DNA of 17,426 nt from JAFGNW01 sp964618515 (GTDB lineage: Bacteria; Zixibacteria; MSB-5A5; GN15; FEB-12), in the NCBI GenBank assembly GCA_964618515.1, contig CAZUAS010000060.1:1-17426 (forward strand), read 5' to 3'. Within the stretch, counting starts at the first letter, position 1; each line of letters opens with the position of its first letter. The translations under genes and the position numbers were made by a program. Shown here piece by piece: positions 8,006 to 15,966 of the stretch. The notes under the pieces were generated by a model. It had not been told where the DNA came from, made no database searches, and saw only the letters and a list, made by a program, of their open reading frames with translations.

Positions 8006-8006
8006 G
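8002..8006 (+). promoter_or_regulatory. mraZ Shine-Dalgarno sequence that decides the start codon
   Basis: GGAGG here is 8 nt before TTG 8015, an ideal spacing, and lies inside the coding region if translation began at GTG 8000. It therefore argues for the TTG start. The GTG at 8000 has only a weaker GGAG four nt upstream. Confidence 0.5.
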
Positions 8007-8014
8007 ATGCTTCT

Positions 8015-8488
8015 TTGACCGGTTTAATTGGCCGCTATCAGACGACCATGGATGAGAAGGGTCGCTTTGTTCTTCCCGCCAAACTTCGCGCTGTCGTAGG
8101 CCCTTCGCAGAAAAATCTTCTTGAAGGCGACCTGGTTCTTACCAAGGGGCTGGAAGGTTGTTTGAGCATATATCCGGAGAGTGAATGGGAAGAGATCCAG
8201 CGTCGTCTTTCCTCCCTTAGTTTTACTCAAAAAGATTTTCGTTTTTTCAGTCGTCGCTTTTATTCGGCAGCGGCAGTCGTTACTCCCGATAAAAACGGCC
8301 GGATTTTAATTCCCTCGCACCTGATAGAGGAAGCCAGGCTTAAAAAGGACCTGTTGATAATCGGACTCAATCGCTGGATTGAAATCTGGAATCCCGACCT
8401 TTTCGAGTACATCATGGAGCAGTCGGCGGGGAGTTACGAGGATACTGCCGAGAGACTGTTATCGGGTCATGAACAGACCGGGCCGTGA
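8015..8488 (+). CDS. mraZ: MraZ, transcriptional regulator of the dcw cluster
   Basis: The 157-residue product carries the two AbrB-like half-domains of MraZ: GRYQTTMDEKGRFVLPAKLR near the N-terminus and VVTPDKNGRILIPSHLIEEA in the second half, each with the family D-x-x-G-R signature. MraZ forms ring-shaped oligomers that bind repeated TGGGN boxes and repress the dcw operon, and such boxes lie directly upstream. I chose TTG 8015 because an ideal GGAGG precedes it and MraZ proteins usually have only a few residues before G-x-Y. GTG 8000 would add five residues (MEDAS) and give 162 residues. It is the first gene of the cluster and overlaps rsmH by 20 nt. Confidence 0.9.
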   Translation: MTGLIGRYQTTMDEKGRFVLPAKLRAVVGPSQKNLLEGDLVLTKGLEGCLSIYPESEWEEIQRRLSSLSFTQKDFRFFSRRFYSAAAVVTPDKNGRILIPSHLIEEARLKKDLLIIGLNRWIEIWNPDLFEYIMEQSAGSYEDTAERLLSGHEQTGP

Positions 8489-9410
8489 TGTTTACCACCT
8501 GCCGGTTATGGTAACCGAGGTAGTCGGTTTACTGGTCACGAGAGTTGACGGTACCTATCTCGATTTAACCGCCGGTGGCGGCGGACATCTAAAGGCTCTG
8601 GCTGAGGTGTTGAATGAAAAAGCCGGTCTTTATGCGGTTGACCGGGACCCGGTGGCGGTGCAGTGGGTGGAGAGAGCCCTCGCGGGATTTCTTCAGTTTA
8701 AAAAAGTTATTAAAGCTGCTTTTGGTGATATCACCGGAGTGGTCGCACAATTTGAGGAGAAGACGTTCGATGGCATTTTTCTGGATCTGGGATTGTCCTC
8801 CCGCCAGGTTGACGAAAGTGAGCGTGGTTTCTCCTTTCAAAGCGACGGTCCCCTTGATATGCGTTTCGATACCGAAACCGGCACAACGGCTGCTGATTTA
8901 ATAAATACTCTTGATGAGAGGGAACTCGGTAAACTCTTTAAGACCTTTGGTGAAGAAAAGCTGGCTTCTAAAATCGCCAATGCTGTAGTCAGGGAAAGAC
9001 AGAAAAAAATGATTTTCACCACCGCGCAACTAAGGGAAATAGTCCTGGAAGTTGTCAGACCTCCTTATCAGATAAAATCACTGGCCCGCGTGTTTCAGGC
9101 GCTGCGCATGGCGGTCAACCGGGAGCTGGAAGAACTTCAGAGAGTTTTACCGGCGGCAGTGACGCTTTTAAAACCGGGCGGGAGGCTGGCGGTTATTTCT
9201 TATCATTCCCTCGAAGACAGAACGGTAAAAAAATTTTTTCAGCAGGCGGCTCGCGGTTGTGTTTGTCCTCCGCATTTACCGCAATGTGTCTGCGGGCAAA
9301 AGCCGAGTCTTAGAATCCTGACTAAAAAGCCGGTCACTCCTCAAAAAAGTGAAATTGAAAAAAACTCCCGGGCTCGTTCCGCCCGTTTAAGAGCGGCGGA
9401 GAAGATATGA
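8469..9410 (+). CDS. rsmH: RsmH, 16S rRNA (cytosine-1402 N4) methyltransferase
   Basis: The 313-residue product is of standard RsmH (MraW) length and methylates C1402 in the ribosomal P site using SAM. Visible motifs are HLPVMVTEVVGLL at the N-terminus, the SAM-binding LDLTAGGGGH (31-40), FLDLGLSSRQVDESERGFSF from 104, ARVFQALRMAVNRELEELQ, and SYHSLEDR (244-251). The Cys-rich GCVCPPHLPQCVCGQKPS is typical of the family C-terminus. I chose ATG 8469, inside the end of mraZ, because it precedes the HxPVM motif by a normal distance. The frame is open further upstream to 8379, but that part is a shadow of mraZ. It overlaps the next gene by ATGA. Confidence 0.95.
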   Translation: MNRPGRDVYHLPVMVTEVVGLLVTRVDGTYLDLTAGGGGHLKALAEVLNEKAGLYAVDRDPVAVQWVERALAGFLQFKKVIKAAFGDITGVVAQFEEKTFDGIFLDLGLSSRQVDESERGFSFQSDGPLDMRFDTETGTTAADLINTLDERELGKLFKTFGEEKLASKIANAVVRERQKKMIFTTAQLREIVLEVVRPPYQIKSLARVFQALRMAVNRELEELQRVLPAAVTLLKPGGRLAVISYHSLEDRTVKKFFQQAARGCVCPPHLPQCVCGQKPSLRILTKKPVTPQKSEIEKNSRARSARLRAAEKI

Positions 9411-9913
9411 TAACAGCCAAGTCGGTACGCAATTATAAAGAAACCCTCGAACTGCGGTCGTTTATTTTCAACCGGATACGCACGCACCGTTATTTTCCCG
9501 TGGTGGTTCTGGTCGCGGTCTTGCTGGTCATTGGTTGCGTTCATATCTGGCAGCGGGTTCATGTCATCAAGCTGGTCAAGGAAGTTTCTCGTTTAAAAGC
9601 CGAAAACGTCAGCCTGACGGATGCTTATAAAAAAGTCCAGTCGGAGATAGCCGCCCTGTGTATGGCATCTCGCATCGAAGCTTATTCCGGCGACTCTCTG
9701 GGTCTGAAGGCGGTGTCGGCCAACCGTCTGTTTACCCTGGTAAAGGAAAAACAAGAACCGCTGCCTGTCGGGGGTGATGAATTGACGGCTATTATGACTT
9801 CCATAAAAAGAGTCGCCCGCCATGTACCGGTTTTGACCGGCAACAGTGCCCGAGCCGGTGAACTGGAGGGAATTAAATTTGACTCGGTGACAACCAAGGT
9901 CGGGGATAGATGA
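9407..9913 (+). CDS. ftsL: FtsL-like single-pass division protein
   Basis: The 168-residue product has a short cytoplasmic N-terminus, one membrane segment (about 30-47, FPVVVLVAVLLVIGCVHI) and then a heptad-like stretch (HVIKLVKEVSRLKAENVSLTDAYKKVQSEI) expected to form a coiled coil in the periplasm. Position between rsmH and the ftsI-type PBP is the diagnostic slot for FtsL, which with FtsB and FtsQ activates the FtsWI synthase. It is longer than E. coli FtsL (121 residues). The extra C-terminal part, from about residue 90, has no recognisable domain. GGAG lies 5 nt before ATG 9407, and the start overlaps the rsmH stop (ATGA). The name rests on topology and synteny, since FtsL sequences diverge strongly. 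Confidence 0.72.
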   Translation: MITAKSVRNYKETLELRSFIFNRIRTHRYFPVVVLVAVLLVIGCVHIWQRVHVIKLVKEVSRLKAENVSLTDAYKKVQSEIAALCMASRIEAYSGDSLGLKAVSANRLFTLVKEKQEPLPVGGDELTAIMTSIKRVARHVPVLTGNSARAGELEGIKFDSVTTKVGDR

Positions 9914-11994
9914 AAAGAACAAAACGGGAGAGAGTGCGACTGGGGGGGCTGTTTGTTTTAGTGTTTTGTTTTTTTACTGTTGTTACTCTGCGCCTGGTAC
10001 ACATTCAATTATTCCTTTCCAAAACCTACAGTGAGATTGTCGAGCGGCAGTCGTCGGGAAAAGTAGCCATACCCGCCGAAAGGGGCGTGATTTACGACCG
10101 CAACGGACAACTGGTGGCCAAGAATGTTTTCCAGGCCACCCTTTATGCTTACCCCAATGATAAGAAGGAACTAAAGCAGGTAGCGGCGTATCTTGATGAC
10201 CTGTTCGATTTGAAGCCGGGCACGGCTCGTTCCCGGTATGAGCTTGAAGTTCGGAAATTCCGTTATATCAAAAGATGTTTAAGTGAGTCCTTGGAGAGAA
10301 GAGTTGTCGCCGACAGTGTACCACCGGGCCTGTATCTCCGCTATGAGAGCCAGCGGGAGTACCCCTTTGGCCCGGTGGGTAAACAAATATTAGGTTTTAC
10401 GGATATCGATAACCGGGGGCAGTCGGGTTTTGAATTGGCCTTTGATTCGGTGCTGGCCGGTCAGCAGGGCTGGGCGGATATTCGCCGGGACGGTTTACGC
10501 AATGTTTTTCGTGTCAAAGAATCCGCCCTGGTCAAACCGGTCCCGGGGCAATCCTTGGTTCTGACTGTTGACTGGCGGCTTCAGGAAATTGTCGAAGAAG
10601 AACTGATGCTGGCGGTACAGAAGTATAACGCGGCTTCGGCCATGGCTGTTTTCCTCGACTGTAACAGCGGCGATATCCTGGCTATGGCGCATTATGACCC
10701 GAAGGAAAACAACCGTGATAAACCCACCAAGCTGCGCGCCATCACCGACCAGTTTGAACCCGGGTCGGTGTTCAAGGCCTTTACGGCCGCGGGTCTTCTG
10801 GATGGCGGTAAAGTTGATTTCGATGATTCCATCTTTTGTGAAAACGGTCAATATAAAATCGGGCGGCGAACCCTGCACGACGATAAAGAGCTGGGCTGGC
10901 TTAACTTCCGAAAAATAATCGAGTTATCCAGCAATATTGGTATCGCCAAGCTGGCCGTGGCTTATGGCGGTGAAAAACTTTTCGAATCTTATAAAAGGTT
11001 CGGCATCGGTCAGAAACTTCGCTGCGGTTTGCCGGGAGAGACTTCCGGCCAACTTATGCCGCCCAAAACCTTTTCGCCTTACAATGTTGCCGCTCTGGCG
11101 ATGGGTCATTCGGTTGCCGTGAACAGCCTGCAACTGGCCGCCGGTTTTGCGGCTATCGCCAATGGCGGGGAGCTGTTGCGCCCAAAACTGCTTTTGGGTC
11201 ATGTCGATGAAAACGGTTATGTCGTCGGACAACCGAAAAGAGACCTTATCGGGCGGGCAATGAAAGCCGGTTCAACGGATTCTCTAAAAGCCTTCCTGAG
11301 GGGGGTGGTTGTTGAAGGTACCGCCAAGCCGGTCAATTCCAAGGTTGTTGCTATCGCCGGTAAAACCGGTACGGCGGAAATCCCCGACCTCGAAAACCGG
11401 CGTTATTTTAAAAATAAGTTCATCGCCAGTTTTGCCGGCTTTTTCCCTTATGAAAGACCGGTAGTGGCCGGAGTGGTTGTCTGCGAAGCTCCACACCCGG
11501 TTACATATGGCGGCTACACGGCCGGACCTGCTTTTCGCCGCATCGCCGAAAGATACACAGTCTTGAATCCCGATCAGTTTATTACTCCAGAACGTTTGCT
11601 CGTCGAAAATACTCATCGCCTGGATAAAACCTTCAAGGTTCCGGATTTTATCGGACGTGATATCCGGCAGGTAAAAGATATAGCTGAACAGAAGGGGGTG
11701 AAACTGAGAGGTACTGCCGCTGAGGGGACGGTGGTCTGGCAGTTTCCCCCCGCTGATAGAATCCTCTTTGAAACGGATGAAGTACTGGTGATGGTTGCCT
11801 TGTCGAATAAAAAAGATGAGTTCGTAATGGCGGATTTAACCGGCCTGACAGTCAGGAAAGCGGCGGCTCTGCTGAACTATCTGGGGGTAAGTTATACTAT
11901 CGAGGGAAACGGCCGGGTGGTGAGTCAGTCCGTCAGACCGGGTGAAAGCATCAACGATAAAACTAGTTGCCGCCTTAAATGCCGGCCTTGTTAG
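9910..11994 (+). CDS. ftsI: FtsI/SpoVD-type class B penicillin-binding protein with two PASTA domains
   Basis: The 694-residue product is a septal peptidoglycan transpeptidase. It has an N-terminal membrane anchor (about 11-31), a PBP dimer domain containing IPAERGVIYDRNGQLVA, and a transpeptidase domain with all three active-site motifs: S286-VF-K289, S340-S-N342 and K485-T-G487. Two PASTA domains follow (575-636, starting FKVPDFIGRD, and 638-694, FVMADLTGLT). PASTA-bearing FtsI is found in Bacteroidetes-like and Gram-positive lineages, not in E. coli. The tail ends CRLKCRPC, an odd C687-x3-C691-x2-C694 arrangement. Start ATG 9910 overlaps the ftsL stop (ATGA). It works with FtsW, whose gene starts at the right edge. 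Confidence 0.94.
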   Translation: MKRTKRERVRLGGLFVLVFCFFTVVTLRLVHIQLFLSKTYSEIVERQSSGKVAIPAERGVIYDRNGQLVAKNVFQATLYAYPNDKKELKQVAAYLDDLFDLKPGTARSRYELEVRKFRYIKRCLSESLERRVVADSVPPGLYLRYESQREYPFGPVGKQILGFTDIDNRGQSGFELAFDSVLAGQQGWADIRRDGLRNVFRVKESALVKPVPGQSLVLTVDWRLQEIVEEELMLAVQKYNAASAMAVFLDCNSGDILAMAHYDPKENNRDKPTKLRAITDQFEPGSVFKAFTAAGLLDGGKVDFDDSIFCENGQYKIGRRTLHDDKELGWLNFRKIIELSSNIGIAKLAVAYGGEKLFESYKRFGIGQKLRCGLPGETSGQLMPPKTFSPYNVAALAMGHSVAVNSLQLAAGFAAIANGGELLRPKLLLGHVDENGYVVGQPKRDLIGRAMKAGSTDSLKAFLRGVVVEGTAKPVNSKVVAIAGKTGTAEIPDLENRRYFKNKFIASFAGFFPYERPVVAGVVVCEAPHPVTYGGYTAGPAFRRIAERYTVLNPDQFITPERLLVENTHRLDKTFKVPDFIGRDIRQVKDIAEQKGVKLRGTAAEGTVVWQFPPADRILFETDEVLVMVALSNKKDEFVMADLTGLTVRKAAALLNYLGVSYTIEGNGRVVSQSVRPGESINDKTSCRLKCRPC

Positions 11995-13490
11995 GAGAGT
12001 GGCGTATTACTTTAAAGGAGTTGATACAGGGTATCCCCGACGCTGAATTAAGCGGAGACGGTGAGGTGATGATTGAGAATATTGATTATGATTCCCGCCT
12101 GGTAAAAAAGAACGCTCTATTTTTCGCCGTCAAAGGTTTCAAAGTTGACGGTTATGATTATGTTGAGCAGGCGGTTACTAACGGAGCCATCGCAGTGATG
12201 GGCGAGAGGTCCCATTGTGAGCACGTAGCCAACCATGTAACCGTGAAAAATATCCGCCGGGCAATGGCAGAAGTTTCCGCCCGTTTCTACGGTTTTCCCG
12301 GATTAAAATTAAAAGTTATCGGCGTGACGGGGACCAACGGCAAGACTACGACCTGTTTTATGTTGAAGAAGATACTGGAGGCCCGTCAGAAAATCACCGG
12401 CCTGGTTACCTCGCTGGTCTATGATACCGGCCGCGACACCTTCCCGGCCGAGCGGACCACTCCCGAATCACTCGATATGCAACGGCTTTTATTTCTAATG
12501 AAAAGCAACTATTGTGTCAATGCCGTAATCGAAGTATCTTCGCACGCCCTGGCGCTGAACCGGGTGGACCATATCAAGTTTACGGTGGCGGTTTTTACCA
12601 ATCTGACCCGTGACCATCTGGATTTCCATAAGGACATGGATGATTACTTGCGTACCAAGGCCTTACTGTTAAAGAAGCTGAATGGACCCGCAGGCTATGC
12701 GGTTATCAATCTCGATGTTCCGGAATTCCGGGTTCTTTTCGGCGAATTGAATTCAGCTTATATCAGTTATTCGCTGGAGAACAACCAGGCCGATGTTTAC
12801 TGCAGCAGTTATGAATTCGAGCCGCACGGTACCCTTTTTAACCTGGTTTCACCTATGGGGACAAGAACGGTCCATTTGAAACTGCCGGGTCGTTTTAACC
12901 TTATGAATGCTCTGGCGGCGGCTTCCGGCGGTCTGGCGGCTGGTGTAGATATTGACAATGTGGTAACCGGTCTGGAAGCTGCCCGGCCTGTTCCGGGACG
13001 TTTTAATCCGCTCAACGCCGGCCAGCCGTTCAGTGTCTATATCGATTATGCTCATACCCCGGATGCGATTGAACGGCTGTGTGAAGCGGCACGGGAATTC
13101 AAAAAAGGCCGCATGCTTTTGTTGTTTGGTTGCGGCGGGGACCGCGACAGAGGAAAGCGCCCGCTCATGGGCGAGGTAGCCCTGAAAAATGCCGATTATG
13201 TTGTGGTTACGTCAGATAATCCCCGCAGTGAGGATCCTCTGGCAATAATCGAAGATATCAAACCCGTATTGCAGGGGAATAATTATGAAATCAGGCCCGA
13301 CCGCCGGGAAGCCATCGGACATATTCTTAAAATGGCCAAAGCCGGCGATGTCGTCCTGCTGGCCGGCAAGGGCGCGGAAAATTACCAGGAAATAAAAGGG
13401 GTCCGGCACCCCTTTAGTGATATGCAGGTGGCCGCCGAAATCCTGGCGGAAATGGGGTATAAACAATTGCATACTGACGAGGAGAATTGA
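11979..13490 (+). CDS. murE: MurE, UDP-MurNAc-L-Ala-D-Glu:meso-diaminopimelate ligase
   Basis: The 503-residue product adds the third residue of the peptidoglycan stem peptide in the cytoplasm. The P-loop is TGTNGKTTT (117-125). RTTPESLD, EVSSHALALNRVDHI and TRDHLDFHKDMDDY are Mur-ligase and MurE-specific segments, and D413-N-P-R416 (TSDNPRSEDP) is the motif of the meso-diaminopimelate-adding type. So the wall is predicted to be of the DAP type. ATG 11979 overlaps ftsI by 16 nt but has no Shine-Dalgarno. An AGGAG at 11993-11997 points instead to ATT 12006, where the usual MurE N-terminus ITLKELI begins. See the separate finding. The stop overlaps murF (TTGA). Confidence 0.95.
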   Translation: MPALLGEWRITLKELIQGIPDAELSGDGEVMIENIDYDSRLVKKNALFFAVKGFKVDGYDYVEQAVTNGAIAVMGERSHCEHVANHVTVKNIRRAMAEVSARFYGFPGLKLKVIGVTGTNGKTTTCFMLKKILEARQKITGLVTSLVYDTGRDTFPAERTTPESLDMQRLLFLMKSNYCVNAVIEVSSHALALNRVDHIKFTVAVFTNLTRDHLDFHKDMDDYLRTKALLLKKLNGPAGYAVINLDVPEFRVLFGELNSAYISYSLENNQADVYCSSYEFEPHGTLFNLVSPMGTRTVHLKLPGRFNLMNALAAASGGLAAGVDIDNVVTGLEAARPVPGRFNPLNAGQPFSVYIDYAHTPDAIERLCEAAREFKKGRMLLLFGCGGDRDRGKRPLMGEVALKNADYVVVTSDNPRSEDPLAIIEDIKPVLQGNNYEIRPDRREAIGHILKMAKAGDVVLLAGKGAENYQEIKGVRHPFSDMQVAAEILAEMGYKQLHTDEEN

Positions 13491-14878
13491 TAAGTTTGAG
13501 TTTCAGCCAGCTGGCTCGGTTAATCGACGGCAAACTGTACGGCAAATCCGGTGTCGAATCAACTTTTAACGGGGTTTCGATAGACAGTCGTACTCTTAAA
13601 CCGGGAGAAGTGTTTTTTGCCCTGAAAGGAGAAAACCACGACGGTCACGATTATATCCTCCAGGCTCTGCAAAAAGGAGCCTCGGGCGTGGTGGTTGAAT
13701 CGGTCTATCCTCAAATCGAAATGATTTCAGAAAGAACGATGGTTGTGACGGTTAAAAACAGCCATGAGGCGATGCTGGCACTGGCTGTCTATTACCGCCA
13801 TACAGTGGCCGCTCGTTATTTTGTCATCACGGGTTCTAACGGTAAAACCACTACCAAGGAATTGCTATACTATTTGCTCCGGGTGTTCGAAGCAGAGGTA
13901 TATCGTTCGCCGGGCAACCTGAATAACCTGTATGGTCTGCCCCTGTCGCTTTTTGCCATGCCGCATACGACCAGGGTGGCGGTGCTCGAACTGGGAATTT
14001 CCATCCCCGGGGAAATGACCCGCCTGGCGCGGATTGTCCGTCCGGATTTAATCATTATTACCAATGTCGGTCCCACCCATCTCGAAACCCTCGGTTCGGT
14101 AGCAGGTGTCGCCCGGGCGAAACTGGAACTGGTAAAAGAAGCCGCCCCCGATACCCCGGTGATTATTAACGGTGACAATGAGGTGCTCTGTCGGGAAACG
14201 AAAAAGATAAAAAAGGATTTCGTGACTTTCGGTCTTGAGGGTAAAGTGGATTTCAAACCCCAAAAAATCAAACAGCTTGACCGGGGCTTCCAGGTCACGG
14301 TTGACAATCGGAGTTTTGAACTGCCGTTTTTCGGCAGATATCAGATATATAATTTCCTGGCGGCTTACGCGGCGGTCAGAACGGTCGGGTACAATTTTAA
14401 TAATGTTGACACCCGCCCGATTTCATTCCAGACGGCGCCGCTGCGGGGTCAATTTATCAATATTCACGGGGTGACTTTCATCTCCGATTGTTATAACGCC
14501 AATCCCGAATCGGTCAAAGCCGGCTTGAGCTCATTTGCTGAACAATCTTCGGAAAAGCGGCGCCTGATTATCCTCGGCGATATGCTGGAACTGGGTCGGG
14601 AAGAAGAGCGCTGGCACCGTGAAACCGGGCAGTTGCTGGCCCTGCAGAAATTTGACCTGGTGGCTCTAGTCGGACCGCTTTCAAAGTTCATCATGGAAGA
14701 ACTGGTCAAAGCGAACCTTGATTTGGATAAAATCTGGTATTTCACCGATGCCCGAAGCTGTGCTGAAAAAATGGTTAAAAATTTCCGTTCCGGTGACCTT
14801 GTCTATATCAAGGGTTCAAGAGGCATCGGCCTGGAATTGATTATGGATACCTGGCGTGAAAAAGGAAGGAATACCTGA
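13487..14878 (+). CDS. murF: MurF, UDP-MurNAc-tripeptide:D-Ala-D-Ala ligase
   Basis: The 463-residue product finishes the UDP-MurNAc-pentapeptide. It begins with LSFSQLARLIDGKLYG and GVSIDSRTLKPGEVFFALKG, the typical MurF N-terminal domain. The P-loop is ITGSNGKTTTKEL (T115-G-S-N-G-K120). NLNNLYGLPLSLFAM, ELGISIPGEMTRL, ITNVGPTHLETLGS and ISDCYNANPESVKAGL are characteristic MurF segments. The start is uncertain. TTG 13487 overlaps the murE stop (TTGA), but GAGGAG at 13479-13484 is only 2 nt away, while an in-frame TTG at 13496 is 11 nt away. Both lack ATG. The stop overlaps mraY (TGATG). Confidence 0.94.
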   Translation: MISLSFSQLARLIDGKLYGKSGVESTFNGVSIDSRTLKPGEVFFALKGENHDGHDYILQALQKGASGVVVESVYPQIEMISERTMVVTVKNSHEAMLALAVYYRHTVAARYFVITGSNGKTTTKELLYYLLRVFEAEVYRSPGNLNNLYGLPLSLFAMPHTTRVAVLELGISIPGEMTRLARIVRPDLIIITNVGPTHLETLGSVAGVARAKLELVKEAAPDTPVIINGDNEVLCRETKKIKKDFVTFGLEGKVDFKPQKIKQLDRGFQVTVDNRSFELPFFGRYQIYNFLAAYAAVRTVGYNFNNVDTRPISFQTAPLRGQFINIHGVTFISDCYNANPESVKAGLSSFAEQSSEKRRLIILGDMLELGREEERWHRETGQLLALQKFDLVALVGPLSKFIMEELVKANLDLDKIWYFTDARSCAEKMVKNFRSGDLVYIKGSRGIGLELIMDTWREKGRNT

Positions 14879-15966
14879 TGTTGTATCATCTTTTGCTGCC
14901 GCTGACCGAATATGTTTCCGGTTTTAATATCTTTCGGTATATAACGTTCCGAACCGCGGGTGCCACCGTCACAGCAATAATAATCTGTCTTTTCCTGGGG
15001 CCGTTTTTTATCCGCCTGCTCAGGAAATATAACGTGCGCGAAAACATCCGCCAGGAAGGTCCTTCCAGTCACAAGAAAAAGGAAGGTACGCCGACGATGG
15101 GCGGCCTGATCATTCTGGCCGGTATCATCATTCCTACGCTTCTTTGGGCTCGGCTTGACAATTTCTATATCCTTTCGCTTTTACTGGTCACCGTCTGGCT
15201 GGGGATAATCGGTTTCATGGACGATTATCTCAAAGCCATCAAGGACCAGCACCGGGGACTGGTCGCCCGTAAAAAACTGATCAGCCAGATTATCCTGGGA
15301 CTGGTCTTTGCCCTCTGCCTGCAGTATATGGCTCCGGGGGGGCAATATAACGGAATGACCAATATTCCTTTTTTCAAAAATTATGTCCTCAATCTGGGTA
15401 TTTTTTATATCCCCTTCGTGGTGCTGGTGATAACCAGTTCCTCCAATGCCGTCAACCTTACCGATGGTCTTGACGGACTGGCGATAGGTTTATGCGGTAT
15501 ATGTTTTCTGGCTTTTACGGGATTTGTTTATGTTTCGGGGCGGCTGGATTTCTCGAGTTATCTTCAGATAGAATATTTTCCCGGATGCGGGGAACTGGCT
15601 ATATACTGCGGGGCCGCTCTGGGCTCCGTGCTGGGATTTCTGTGGTTCAATTCCAACCCGGCGGAAGTGTTCATGGGCGATACCGGGTCGCTGGCGCTCG
15701 GGGGAGCGCTGGGCGCAATCGCCATAATGATTAAAAAAGAACTGCTCCTGGTGATTGTCGGCGGGGTTTTCGTTATCGAGGTGCTGTCGGTGATTATCCA
15801 GGTTCTGTCATATAAATATCGGGGCGGTAAGAGAGTCTTCAAGATGGCGCCGTTACATCATCATTTTGAGCTGAAAGGCTGGCCGGAAGCCAAGGTGGTG
15901 GTGCGGTTCTGGATTCTTGGAGCCCTGTGCGCCCTGTTAACCCTGGCTACTTTAAAAATACGATGA
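14878..15966 (+). CDS. mraY: MraY, phospho-MurNAc-pentapeptide transferase (lipid I synthase)
   Basis: The 362-residue product is an integral membrane enzyme of normal family length (E. coli 360), with about ten hydrophobic segments. It transfers phospho-MurNAc-pentapeptide to undecaprenyl phosphate, making lipid I. Signatures are SHKKKEGTPTMGGLI near the N-terminus, FMDDYLKAIKDQHRGL, the catalytic NLTDGLDGLA (193-202), FMGDTGSLALGG (from 265), and MAPLHHHFELKGWPE with H327-H328-H329. AGGA is 7 nt before ATG 14878, which shares a base with the murF stop. The stop overlaps the murD start (ATGA). Confidence 0.97.
   Translation: MLYHLLLPLTEYVSGFNIFRYITFRTAGATVTAIIICLFLGPFFIRLLRKYNVRENIRQEGPSSHKKKEGTPTMGGLIILAGIIIPTLLWARLDNFYILSLLLVTVWLGIIGFMDDYLKAIKDQHRGLVARKKLISQIILGLVFALCLQYMAPGGQYNGMTNIPFFKNYVLNLGIFYIPFVVLVITSSSNAVNLTDGLDGLAIGLCGICFLAFTGFVYVSGRLDFSSYLQIEYFPGCGELAIYCGAALGSVLGFLWFNSNPAEVFMGDTGSLALGGALGAIAIMIKKELLLVIVGGVFVIEVLSVIIQVLSYKYRGGKRVFKMAPLHHHFELKGWPEAKVVVRFWILGALCALLTLATLKIR

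Larger units (their letters stand above)
7595..8014. other. AT-rich divergent intergenic region between peptidase and mraZ
   Basis: This 420-nt stretch separates the divergent peptidase and mraZ genes and has no convincing gene on either strand. Two lines counted by hand (7741-7800 and 7861-7920) have 20 G+C in 120 bases, far below the roughly half G+C of the flanking genes. It contains the mraZ promoter and operator described separately, and an imperfect inverted repeat at 7656-7677. On the minus strand there is a weak candidate promoter, TTGACT (7773-7768) with a 16-nt spacer and TAAATT (7751-7746). A TTGACA (7811-7806) lies only 13 nt from a TATAAT (7792-7787), too close for a standard promoter. 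A TATAAT is also present on the plus strand at 7774-7779 without a good -35. Confidence 0.7.

Noticed and set aside
9941..9947. Run of seven G near the start of ftsI as a possible frameshift
   Set aside because: The frame reads through normally into the membrane anchor and PBP dimer domain, so the count appears correct.
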